Assembly: GCA_963281255.1 (NCBI GenBank)
Contig: OY725502.1
Location: 2,976,001 to 3,040,000 of the forward strand
Length of the DNA stretch: 64,000 nucleotides
Direction: 5' to 3'
DNA from: Aphrocallistes beatrix
Lineage: Eukaryota > Porifera > Hexactinellida > Sceptrulophora > Aphrocallistidae
The translations under genes and the position numbers were made by a program. The notes under the pieces are model-generated. The model did not search any database. It was not told where the DNA came from and was given only the letters and a program-made list of their open reading frames with translations. Shown here one piece after another: positions 22,663-35,300 of this stretch. The stretch's first letter is position 1. Each line of letters opens with the position of its first letter.

Positions 22663-22752
22663 AAAGAATTTGGGGAAAAAACTCTCATCTAAAAAAAGGA
22701 CCGGTTCAAACCGGTCCTTTTTTTAGATGAGAGTTTTTTCCCCAAATTCTTT
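22663..22752. repeat. Perfect 44-bp inverted repeat with 2-base spacer
   Basis: 22663-22706 and 22709-22752 are exact reverse complements, separated by CA. The inner part reads GGACCGGTT-CA-AACCGGTCC. It lies 353 bp before the SF3B1 start codon. If transcribed it would form a 44-bp RNA stem; if not, the AACCGGT halves could be protein-binding sites of Grainyhead type (consensus AACCGGTT). Confidence 0.9.
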
Positions 22753-23104
22753 TCAAGAAATTTTTCCCCAAATTCTTTTCAAAAATTTGGACTGGTAATA
22801 ATCACGAACCGGACCGGAGTGAGGTGAATACAATTGGAACTGGACCAGCGGTCCGTGTGGGACTGTCGCATCTCTCCCTGGAACCCAACTAGCCGGTCCC
22901 CAGAATTAGAATCCTGGTGGCTATGGTGCCTAGTGACTAGAGTGACCTTCATTGGGCTCGTTCAAACTGGGACCTATAATGAAGTATATCTGCCCGATAT
23001 GTGCCAACTTCCTATAGTCGTGTCTTGCATAATTTCTCGGGACGCTATATGTTATAATATGGTCTTAAATTTTTATCAAATTAGACGTTTAGTAGATCGT
23101 TGAA

Positions 23105-23386
23105 ATGGCCAACGCCTCTGAAGTAAGTTCTCAAGATGCCCAGAATCCCTCAAATCTTGCAAGATTTGGATCTCAAAGCAATTTCGATGAACACATCTAT
23201 GATAGCGGCAGCAAGTACGATGGCTACCTCCCTTCCTTCCCCCCTACAGAGCAGCCTGACGACGACGAAGACGATCCTATGAATGATAGAGGGAACATGG
23301 CGAATATTTCTGGTTCTCTCAGCCATCCTACACTTGGTATGAGTGACGCTAATGATCCGCTTCTTGCGAATTTCAACAGCCGAAAG
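23105..23386 (+). CDS. SF3B1: SF3B1 exon 1
   Basis: Encodes residues 1-94 from MANASEVS to NSRK. The [15 protein letters not shown] block followed by an acidic DDDEDD run matches the human IYGGSDSRFAGYVTS...DDDDD region, which supports the start. The donor is AAG|GTACTT, phase 0. Confidence 0.88.
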
Positions 23387-26300
23387 GTACTTGTGAATAC
23401 CAACATATAAACTCGAATTACCTCCCCTCGATTTATATCTGTAACGAATTGATTGAAGAAACTGCCAGATGCAGAAAGCTGATTTTTGGCTATGGCTCCA
23501 CTAAGTTCTGACCTCAGACGAAAATGTCGGCTCATCATGGAATTAGGACGTCATTGTCACCTTTTTTATAATTAGAAATTTCAGTTTTTCGAATATAACT
23601 CGGCCATTTTAGGTGCTATCATAGAAGGCTGAAATTTTAATAGAATGTGTATATTAATATGTCTCAAATATAATTTAACTATCATCAAAATGATGACTCA
23701 TCACTCAGTTATGACGTCATCATTACACATCGAAATTGACAAATTTGATGATTTTTCGAGTGATTTCGATTATAACAGTAAGACAATTTAATGTTATCTA
23801 CCTTACAATTAATCAATGTGAGCCTAGGCGTCCGAAGAACGCCTCTGACCGACACAGTGTCCGCCATCCGCGCAGCGCAAGCAAGCTAAGCGCTTGTACG
23901 TATATAAACGATATGCAAAATCAGCCCTCTCTGCCCCTGTTCAGGATGCTGGCGCTGCCAATGCTCCCTAGAATATAGTCTCACACCAGATTAATCCTTC
24001 GTTCCATTTATCGATTTAATTGTGTATTGATATTTATTGAAAGTTATCTTATAGTATCTAAAATTTTAATTTTCATTAAGTGATACATTGAACTAAAATT
24101 AAAAAATATACACCCCGGCGCGGCTACTATACTTAGATATACGATATATTCTTTTTTAGAAATAGGTTGTAGATTTTTATCGAAATATCTCACTCACCCT
24201 AATATTTGTTTTGGATGGGGAGATGCCCCTCCCCAGAATTATGGTTGAGGGTAATGCCTTTCAATTTAATTGCTTTTATTTATAAAATATTAACAAAAAG
24301 ATTAAATAGTTTTAAAATGACTTATACAACTCTCGTTTAACCTTTTTGTTGATGACAAATATGCTTTAGATACAATCTCGAGAAAATGCTTATCAGCTGA
24401 AAGGCAGACAGGTCAGCATGAAGTTTTCCCCACCAAGACATGATCCATTCCTGGATTTGGGGAGGACTCCACAAGGACCTCAGAACAGATTGTATGCTGA
24501 CGTAATGAAAGATCAGAGGTTAGAGCTTCAGGAGAATAAAGTCAGAGAAGTTATCAGTAGGCAGGCAAAAGAGGGAACCCTGAAGGTACATATCCTTACT
24601 ATTAAAACTCGATTAATGTGCGTATATATATATCCTTACTATTAAATTCGATTAATGTATATTTATTTATATATACAGTCAACTCCGCTTAATAGAGTCA
24701 CATCGGTCAGAGGACATTTTGCTATTCCGGTCCTCTCAAAAGTGTCCCAATTAAGCGGTTGACCCGATTAAGCGTAGTCGACTGTATGTATATATATCTC
24801 TGTAACGAATTGATTGAAGAAACTGCCAGGCGCAGAAAGCTGATTTTTGGCATGCGGAAGTCTTTTGGCTATGGCTCCACTAAGTTCTGCTGAGCTCAGA
24901 CGAAAATGTCGACTCATCATAGAATTATGACGTCATTGTCACCTTTTTTATAATTCGAAATTTCAGATTTTCGACCATAACTCAGCCATTTTCGGTGATA
25001 GAAACTATCATCAAAAAATGATGACTCATCACTTTGTTATGACGTCATCATTACGCATCAAAAAATTTAATAATTGACAAATTTGGTGATTTTTCGTACG
25101 ATATCGATTTAACAGTAGGACAAACATATTTAGTGATGTTATCTCCCTTATGATTAATCAATGTGACCCCAGGGGCCCACAGGACGCCTCTGGCGGACAC
25201 AAAGTGTCCGCCAGCCTCGCAGTGCAAGCAAGCGAAGCGCGCTTGTATATAGTACGTCAGTTATCCGAACAGGTTGGGACCGAGGAGGTTCGGATAACTG
25301 AAGTTGTTATGTAATTGTATACAAAAGTTGGTCAGTAGTACTAAGTAGTCATAATGATGATTATGGATAAAATATATATTGATCTGTGTACGTATCATCA
25401 ATAGTATATAAAATGATGGCAGTGTAGTACTTTCAAATCTCAACTCAAGGATGCATCATTTATAAATTTAGTATATTTTATTTTGGTCAACCAAGGGGTT
25501 CGGATAGCTGAAGTTCTACTATATATACAAGTAAACCTCCCAAAGCGGCACCCATCGGGAGAATGATTTTGTGCCGCTTCTCGGAGGTTGCTCGTATACA
25601 CCCTTAATATATTATTCAAAAGCTAAAATAGCATATATTGATACTAATACAGTAGTAATCGGTTATAAGAACATCGGTTATATGAATCTAAATTAATATA
25701 GATGATATGTTATAAATATGTATATATTTTAACTTCTTATTTGAAACGTTCTTAAAGAATGGCATGTATATGAGTGATTGTTACATATACATCTGATTGG
25801 TGCCGTATCTCGGGGGTAATTTTGTATTAAAAATTTCAATCGGGAGTTCACTTAACTGCCGTATGTCAGAGGTTGCCGTTACTCGGAGGTGCCGTTACTC
25901 AGAGGTTGAAGAAGTACTATTAGTATAGGAAAATCAATCGGTGGAATGGGATGATGCCGCTTCTCGGAGGTGCCGCTTTGGGAGGTTTACCTGTATATAT
26001 ATGTGACCCTATTAAGCGGAGTCGAATGTATCTATCTGTAACGAATTGATTGAAGAAACTGCCAGGCGTAGAAAGCTGATTTTTGGCATGTGGGAGTCTT
26101 TTGGCTATGGCTCCAGTAAGTTGACTCATCATGGAATTATGACGTCATTTTTTTTAAGTCTTTTATAAATAGAAATTTCAGTTTTTCGACCATAACTCAG
26201 CCATTTTAAGTGATAGAAGGAGGAAATTTTAATAGAATGTGTATATTAATATATCTCACATATGATACAACCATCATCAAATAATGATTACTCATCACTG

Positions 26301-29300
26301 TTATGACGTCATCATTGCGCATCAAAAATTTTAAAAATGGACAAATTTGGTGATTTTTCGTGCGATATCGATTATGCCAGTAGGACAGGCGTATTTAGGG
26401 ATGTCATCTCCCATATAATTAATCAATGGTGACCACAGGCGCCTCCGGCGGACACTTTGTGTCCGCCAGCCGCGCAGCGCAAGCAAGCGAAGCGCGCTTG
26501 TTTTGCTTATAACTAGAAAAATATTCACCAAATTTAGTCAATATTCTTATTGAAGGTAGATAGTGACCCCATCTATAAAATATTTCAGTCACAATTCAGT
26601 TGAACACTGACCCACTTTACTATTTGTGGCTAAAAATTTGAACGTGTAATCATCACCTAATTCCATACTTAGAAGACAATATCTTAGAATAAGAAGAAAA
26701 TTAAACTATACATCAATGAAATGTTCAATATGGATGATGTTATGCTAATGCATAAAACCAACTTGAGCTATGGTAAAAGCAGGATGCAATAGAAATATAT
26801 TACTTTACATGGAATAAAAAAACGGAACATAATGGAGAAATTTCATGTAAAAGCGGCCACTTGTCAAGATTAGCTCAATAAAAGAGTGAAAAATGAAAAA
26901 TAATTTCCCCGCCAAAACCAGGACAGTTGGCATGTATTCTAATATCATTATGCTTACGCCATGATGATGTAGCAAAAAAAATCAAAATTCGGTGGGTTTA
27001 CGATTATGAAATTTATATGGAAGATGTAGATCTGCTTTATCTATGGCTCTATATACTATTCTAGATGTTTTCAACCGTTTTGTTCATTCGATCCCTTTTT
27101 GGATTTGTTGGGAAACAGGGGAGATTTTAAGGGTTTTTGACGTGGACTATTTTTTAAATTCAAATGGGAGGTCAGAGAATTGAACATTGGGAGAAAATTG
27201 GGTACAGTGGCTCAATAACTTGCCCTTCACATGTAGATTCTCACAATAAGTTGGAAGCACACTCCCATTCCGTCTCTTTTTTTCTATTTTCAGTTCTAAG
27301 GAAATATAGGGATTATCATAATTTTAATGCAATTGGAGAATATCCACAATAGGTAACTTAAAATCTTTTAATTCCGTGATATCTGATTGAATACCTCCCG
27401 TTTGTTTCTTCACACTAGTCCTTAATTTCCTGAAACTTCAATGATTTTATTTCACCATTTTGACAAATTTTATTCAAAAGTCAATTTTAAGCCATTTTCA
27501 ATGGAAAATTGCAAATTTCTGCAAGTATTTAAAACTAGAGTTTATAAATCAAGTGCAGTAACTGCAATCATTATACGTATGATTATACGAACTAACCAGG
27601 AAAATACGCAGCTGCAATCCAAAAACAGTGAAGCATTTCATGATTATGAGAACTTAATGGAGATTATGGCGGAATCGGAATTACAACTTAGTTAAGGGTT
27701 CCATAAATTAATTATAGTGTCTTCTTCGATGATTAACTGTATCCTGGGTGGACTTCTTATCTAGACTCAGATTAGAAAGCCCTTGAATTATTGCGGAGCC
27801 CCCAAAATCAGGGGCAATATGTTATGTGATATGCGATAACAAATTTCATAGTTGATTAATGCAGTAGACCTTTCATAATCCGACGTTTTCTACCATAACT
27901 GGAGTTTTTTTTCATTTCCCAAAGGGTGTCGAATTATGCAGGCTCTACTGTATCACTAATTACGAAGCAAATTTATTGAGTTCCTGGAAAGTTGACTATA
28001 AAAGATAATACTATTTGAAACTAGTACTATGTACTACATAGTACCAAATAATTTGATGAATGTTAAAGCGTATCTTTAATAGTTTTTGCATTGAATTTAA
28101 TAAACAAGCCATATTTGCATTTGACCAATATATATGTATTTGAACCCAAACCTGTGCTTTCAGGATTTATTTTGAGCGTATTAATTAAGTTATTGTACAA
28201 TCAGCTGTGCTTTATTCTTTAATTTGTAAACAATAATGTTTCCTGCTATTATTATTTTTTTTTTCAGTCCATTTCTCTCCAAGTTCTTCTTATCTCATTA
28301 CGAATATTTTGCCTGTAAAACTCGATTTCCTCGGAAATTTCTCTTTTTATTTTTAATAGTTGCTTCTTGCGCCCTAGGCGCGACTCTATACTCTCTCGGA
28401 ATTCTCTACTTCTTATTTTCTTTCTTTCTCTGTACAGTTTAGACGCTTTTCTCCTATTCTCTCTCCTTTTTTGAATTTTTAATTCCTCCATGTCTTTTCC
28501 TTGAATAGCGAATTGATATCTCGCCTCTTTTCCTTTTAATGTTCTCCAATCTTCATCCATTAATAATATTTTGTTGAGTTTTTGAGAATTGATTTTAGTT
28601 TTATATTAAAATTATGATTATTAATTTTAATTAATCTTACTTTGATAATTCACATGTTGTACGTTTTTATTTATTTAGATTGTCCTCAGTAAAATCAAAT
28701 TTAGTTGTTGTTGAGTTTTTTTTTCAATTATTTAAGATTATTTTCTCCCATTTTTACGATTGTAGTAAAAGTATTGTATTAACTTAATTTAATCAGTCCC
28801 ATTTCACAAATACAAGATATAAATGTACTTTTTAAGATTAACTATATAATTGTATAATGTATTTATTATAAATACAAAAAATTATTGTGCAAGTATACCC
28901 CTTAATTATATTATGATCCCTCTTCTGAAAACTTTAGAGTCATATGTATGTAATTTATTGTTATTTTTTATTTTTGCATAATAATTATGGATAAGCTTAC
29001 TTAATTATAAACTTATTACATATGATGATCATCGAGTTCAATTCAAGCATGTATTAACACATATTGCTGGATTAGTTAATTATTATGTTTTATTTATAGA
29101 GAAGATTGGATAGAAAAGAAGACAAACCTTCCAAGAAGATAGATATATCTGCACATTCCGAGCAAGGTCAAACTCCTGCCACTGAAATTCATGAGTCTGC
29201 TCAGACTCCCGGAGCTGCCACTCCAGGTGCTACCCCTGGTACTGGATATCAATTTCCTGCTACTCCTCACTCCCTTGCTCAGGTTTACAAGCCTATTTTT

Positions 29301-32300
29301 CTTTATAACTACCAGGGCTGGGGATGGTTAACCGATTTTAGGGCTCGGTTATTTTGGTTTCCTCTAGCGCGGTTAACCGGTCAACCGATGTCAATATTAA
29401 TTGGTTGAAATATGGATTTTTAGACTAATATTTAACCTGCTTGTGATTAATTTGATAATTTTCAGTTGTCTCGAAATATACCATATGATTAAAAATAGAA
29501 ATTATAAGTAATATTCATGAATCTCTGTCGAAAAACAAAGAAATTAGTGTAAATATTTAGAAAATATAGCAGATCGGCAAGATTTTCTTAACCGTTAATC
29601 GAGATCGACGGCGGTTAGCCGGTTAACCGGTTAACCGAATCGAGCCTTGTAACTACTAACTAGTATATCTGCTAAAATTTAAAGACTTGACTGTCTTAAC
29701 ACATTACACCATTAGTTAGTAATGCAGGGATGGTAGATATGCCGTTAAGAGCAATCTGACTGTTAACTATTTATGTACAGTTAACAGCGTGATTTTTTCT
29801 CTTCTAATTTATAATTTAAACTTTAGCGATTCTTTATTAATATCGAAAGAAAATGAGTTCATCTAAATGTCAGTCGACTCTGTTTAATTGTGACAAACCT
29901 CCAAGAACGAAATAGTTTCCATACATAGTAGCTAATATTTAATTTCATTGGTTAATGAGAACCCAGCTTCATCAGGACTAAATACTGAGATACGATCGAT
30001 ATATACGATATGCTTCATTGGGCATATCTCTAGGAACTGAATATTTCCCATACATCGGAGCTAATACAAAATTACAGCAGTAATTAGGAACTCCGCTTAA
30101 CGCTTAATTGGGACAAAATATCGAGACCCGATCTGAAAATATGCTATTCGAATTTTACACCCTTAAAAACCCCATGTCAACCGTTGGAAGCTAGTCTCGA
30201 GCCTATTTTTGTAATTTGTTTACTTTATGTATCTATTGTAAACAAGTAAACAAAGAATTTATCATATCGATCTGAAAATACTTGTATAATATTCGAATTC
30301 TACACCCCTGAAAACCCCATGTCAACCATTGCAAGCTAGTCTCTAGCCTATTTTTGTAATTTGTTTACTTTATGTATTTGGAGGGATTTCTACCACCAGA
30401 TTAATAGTCATCGTGATATTTTCTTCGTTAATTGAACGTTATTGATGGTATTTTGAAACTCTATAAAACAAGTAGGAATATCTCCTAAATTTCCCTAAAT
30501 ATGCTTGTTACACAAGGAAATGATGACAAATACACTTAACGATGGAATCCGGTACTTTGATATTTTGTTAATATTTTCCGGTACACGATTTTTAATTTTA
30601 TAAGCCTCAATACTACAGTAATTTATCCACCGATTTGCACAATGTATATTACCTACCGAATTTTGAAGTTGAGCCTGTGTGCAAAGTGTGTAGTGGTTCA
30701 TTTGAGGATATCATTGGAGGAACCACTCTTGAACCGCCACAGGCTTGGTAGCCCGCCACTTTAAATGCGTTTATATACCCATGTTCACATTGCGATTAGT
30801 TTTATTTATATTTAATTGCAGGGTTCTGTTACACCTGGACAACATGATTCCACTCGATGGAGTACTCCTAAGGCTTCGGAAGCAGATTGGACCGGGTCTA
30901 AGAACAAACATTCTGAAACGCCTACTCCAGCTAAATCTATGAGAAAATCCCGATGGGATCTTACTCTGTCTAGTGAGAGAGGAACTCCCAAGATTCCAGC
31001 TACGCCGGAAGCCCTCCAATCTACCCCGGGACTCAGCACACCAGGTAATACTCAATTGTACAAGTAAATTAAAATTATTTAATTTTTTTCATTTAAATAT
31101 GTGTGAAATTAATATAACGAAAAATATCTAATTATTCATTAATTATTAGATCCAAATTAATATATGATTGATAGGATGGGTACATAGTTATATATTTGTT
31201 ATGCTCATCTTGTCACATTGAGTTCAATATTTCCCGCAAAGCGCGTTAAATGTCGCGCTTAACATTTCTCCAGACCAGGATATTTTAGTCTTTGAACTGC
31301 GGCAAACCGAGTCAAACTGCGTCAAAACGTAGCAAACTGCGTTTAAATTTTGATAATTTTAACGCTACCTTAAATAGTCGACGGTGCTAATTTACCAAGC
31401 CCAGGGCGAGGCGGTGCCAAAGAAAAAAATCCCGCGCCCTTACTATGATTTGGCTTAGGTTAGTCCGATGAAATCCGGGGCCGCAGAATCAAACTTGGGG
31501 TAAAAGCAATGGATGCCCGCCTCTGTCTATGGCCCACTTGAATTTCTCTCAATCAAATTTTGGGGGTAGGGGTTATGGTAAAAAACTAGGTGAATATCAC
31601 CGATTTCGTGGATTTAAGTTGTCCTTTTCAGATACTAATCAACGTTTTATTCTCAGATTCAAACTCAGCTTGAATTTCCAGACTTTTGAAGGGTATCTAG
31701 ACCATATGTAGGGAGATGTTTTTGCATTCCTTAGCAACGGCAGGAATGTGACAACATTCTGATCTCCAATTTGGCAAGAATCATATCGAGTGACCCCTGA
31801 CAGCTCTAATCTCAATTCCGAAAATAGTAACGTGTTTTTGCAAGGTGGTCATATTAATGCAAATCTAAAGCTAAGAAGAAATGATATTTAAAAATAATGT
31901 CCATACTACTACAAATAAATCGGACATCGCATTGGTGATTTATTTATATTCAAAAATTATAATTTGAAAAATTTTAAACTTTGAATATTCTGTAGGAACG
32001 ATGATGAACATTTATATTAAATTAACTTTATATCTGTTGAATAAGAAATTATTTATGGACTTATGATTTATGAGATGTTCATTATTGGTGAAACCCCTCA
32101 CAGATGGGATAGGAATGTTCACGCAATATTTCAAATCAGGGTTGGGTTTTGTCCTGTCCAAAACTGGTTTTGGACGGACAGTGGGAAAAATCCGGTTTTT
32201 ACCTGTCAATACTGGTCAATACTATATCCTTGGATAATAAGAAACTGAAAATGTATACAACTTGTTAAGATATCTTATTTTGAGTTGGTAATATGCTGTT

Positions 32301-35300
32301 GACACTGGTTTACAATGAAACAGTGAAGTGATAAAATGTGTGGTTTCAACCAATTAAATTCTAATAAAGTATACGTACATATGTTCTTTCTACAGGGGTA
32401 TAATTATCGAAAGCATTTGTGAAATTATTTAAATTGAATACTATCGTGCAGATTGTTTATCTTACTTGAATTGACCAATTTGAAATGGCACAAGGAGGAA
32501 GGCCCATTGATTCAGTGTGGAATTTTTTTCTTTCTACATATATTCTTCAACAATTACAGTAAGACGTCAGTTATCCGAACGGGTTGGGACCGCAGGGGTT
32601 CGGATAACTGAAGTTGTTATGTGATTATATAGAAAAGTTGGTCAGTAGTACTGTTGCGTGGTATTCTGAGGCACCGTGGTATTTTGAGGCACTAGTCAAA
32701 TTAACCATGGATATTCAACTTGCGTGGTATTCTGAGGCAACACCAACCTGTGATCATGATGCGATCATTTCATAGTTCTAATTTAGACAATGACTTTCCA
32801 TTTGAGTAGTGATACTTGTATGTTTTCCCTGCTCTAAATAGTGTATTGTGCTTCATGACCTGAATGCTTATTAAATAATATGTTTATTCGTCTCATTATT
32901 CAGGACATACAATACAAATAGAAAAAAATCTGTGAGTACTGTTGCGTGGTATTTTGAGATATATCGTAGTATTCTGAGATTTTGTTTCGCTTACTCAAAT
33001 GGCCTTGTGGTTCAATCGGTTTCATCGTAACCTGATAACCACTGCCACCAAATTGTGTCATGTTCCACAATTTGATGGCAGTGGTTATCAGGTTACGATG
33101 AAACCGATTGAACCACAAGGCCATTTGAGTAAGCGAAACAAAATCTCAGAATACTACGATATATCTCAAAATACCACGCAACAGTACTCACAGATTTTTT
33201 TCTATTTGTATTGTATGCCCTGAATAATGAGACGAATAAACATATTATTTAATAAGCATTCAGGTCATGTAGCACAATACACTATTTAGAGCAGGGAAAA
33301 CATACAAGTATCACTACTCAAATGGAAAGTCATTGTCTAAATTAGAACTATGAAATGATCGCATCATGATCACAGGTTGGTGTTGCCTCAGAATACCACG
33401 GTACCTCAGAATACCACGCAAGTTGAATATCCATGGTTAATTTGACTAGTGCCTCAAAATACCACGGTGCCTCAGAATACCACGCAACAGTACTAAGTAG
33501 TCATAATGATGAATATGGATAAAATACTTATTAGCTTATGTAGGTATCATCAATAGTATATAAAATGATGGCAGTGTAATAATTTCAATTATCAACTCAG
33601 GATGCATCATTTATACACTTATTATATTTTAGTTTGGTCAACCAAGGGGTTCGGATAACTGACGTTCTACTGTATGTATTCATCACATTTATATACACCA
33701 AACGGACAAAAGTTTCAACACTTGATTCTTTCCCATACAAATAATACTAAATCGGATTTTTTAATGAAGTGCAATACGTTCAAATTCAAAGAGATACTAA
33801 AAATCTGATTTCAGATTCGAAATCTACACATTCGAATTAGTCATATGTAGTTGAACATAACTAATAAATTACTCAACTCAATGAAATCTTGTCAGCCTGA
33901 GCCACCATAGGTAATTCATTGCCATCATATATAGTGGTTAAAATGGGCGTATGTGGCATAAGGTGGCACTGATTGATAGTTACAAAAAGTTAGGAATGAG
34001 TGATTAATTAGAAAATTAACCTGTGACTAATTTGAATGCGACTTATTCGAATCTGGAATCCGATTAGCTGTATCCCATACCGTTTAGAAGCAACCCTCTT
34101 CATGAATAGACCCATTTTCGTATTATTTGTATGGAAAAGAATCAAGTGTTGAAATACAGTAGAACTCGGTTAGTACGTACTCGGGATAAGACATACTTCG
34201 GCTTAGTACGTACTCATTTTTCTGAACCAAAATTCATTTATTATATAGATTCCTATGTTTTATCAACTCGGTTAGTACATACTTACGGATAATACGTACT
34301 TTTTTCGCTCCCCGGAGGGGTACGTCTTATCCGAGTTCTACTGTACTTTTGTCTGGTTGGTGTACATCTTATTAAAATATACAAGTAAGAACTAACATGC
34401 ATTAGTATTATAATTAGGTTTTGACCAGTTTTGTCCAGTCAGGAGGTTTTGGACAGGACAGTTTTTACCAGTTTTTACTACTATGGTTTTTACCACATGG
34501 ACAAAACCTGCCAACCCTGTTTCAAATCGTGTCCCAACCAAGAATGTAGAAGCACAATCCCATTTGTGAAGTGCTTTTTTAGTTCGTATGAATTTGTTAA
34601 TTTTTAAATTATATTACAAATATGGAAGAATATTCTAATCTACAATTTGATGTGTCTCTAAAGACACATCAAATTGTAGATTTTAGCTTAAACTCTGCTT
34701 TTCGCAGGATTTTTTGCATTAATCTTTCCTAACTTACAAGTACTATTTATTGTTACTTTCCTTTGTTTTCTCCCTTATTCTCAGGTGATTACACACCTCG
34801 CGATAGTACCCCTTCTACCCAGGGATTTCTTACCCCCATGGGGATGGGGGCGACTCCAACTGGAATATCTGCAATGGCGATGGCAACTCCTGCGCCTGGG
34901 TCAATGACTCCAGAACAGATCCGTGCCATGCGATGGAATTTTGAATTGGGAGAGAGAAATCGTTTTATGAGTGATGATGAACTTGATTCTCTCTTTCCTC
35001 AGGAAGGATACTCCATCTTGAAACCACCAGAAGGATATAAGAAGCTTCAAACTCCAACACGTAGACTACAAGCCACCCCTACACCATCTGGTATCACCGG
35101 GTTTCATTTTCAGGTTTGAACTGATTTTTTGATTGATTTTTTGACGATCTAGATTTGAATTTGCAACTTTTTCAAATATTAGTTTGAAGCAACTTTCCAA
35201 CATTCATTTAAATTATCTTAACCCTATTTATACTACTACTTCAAATACTAGTACACACTTCAATCAAACATCTCTTTCTTCTTTAGGTTGAAGAAAAACC

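Larger units (their letters stand above)
32137..34519. mobile_element. hAT-type element hosting two nested insertions
   Basis: CAGGGTTGGGTTTTGTCC at 32137 and GGACAAAACCTGCCAACCCTG ending at 34519 are the inverted ends. TTTCAAAT is duplicated exactly at 32129-32136 and 34520-34527. Removing the two inserted elements (32557-33672 and 33696-34362) leaves about 600 bp without an ORF, so it is non-autonomous. Confidence 0.88.

Noticed and set aside
22663..22752. Hairpin as a rho-independent terminator
   Set aside because: This is eukaryotic DNA with spliced genes, and the arms are far too long and symmetric for such a terminator.
32900..33223. Identical 74-residue ORFs on both strands
   Set aside because: Identity is forced by the perfect palindrome; no protein features.
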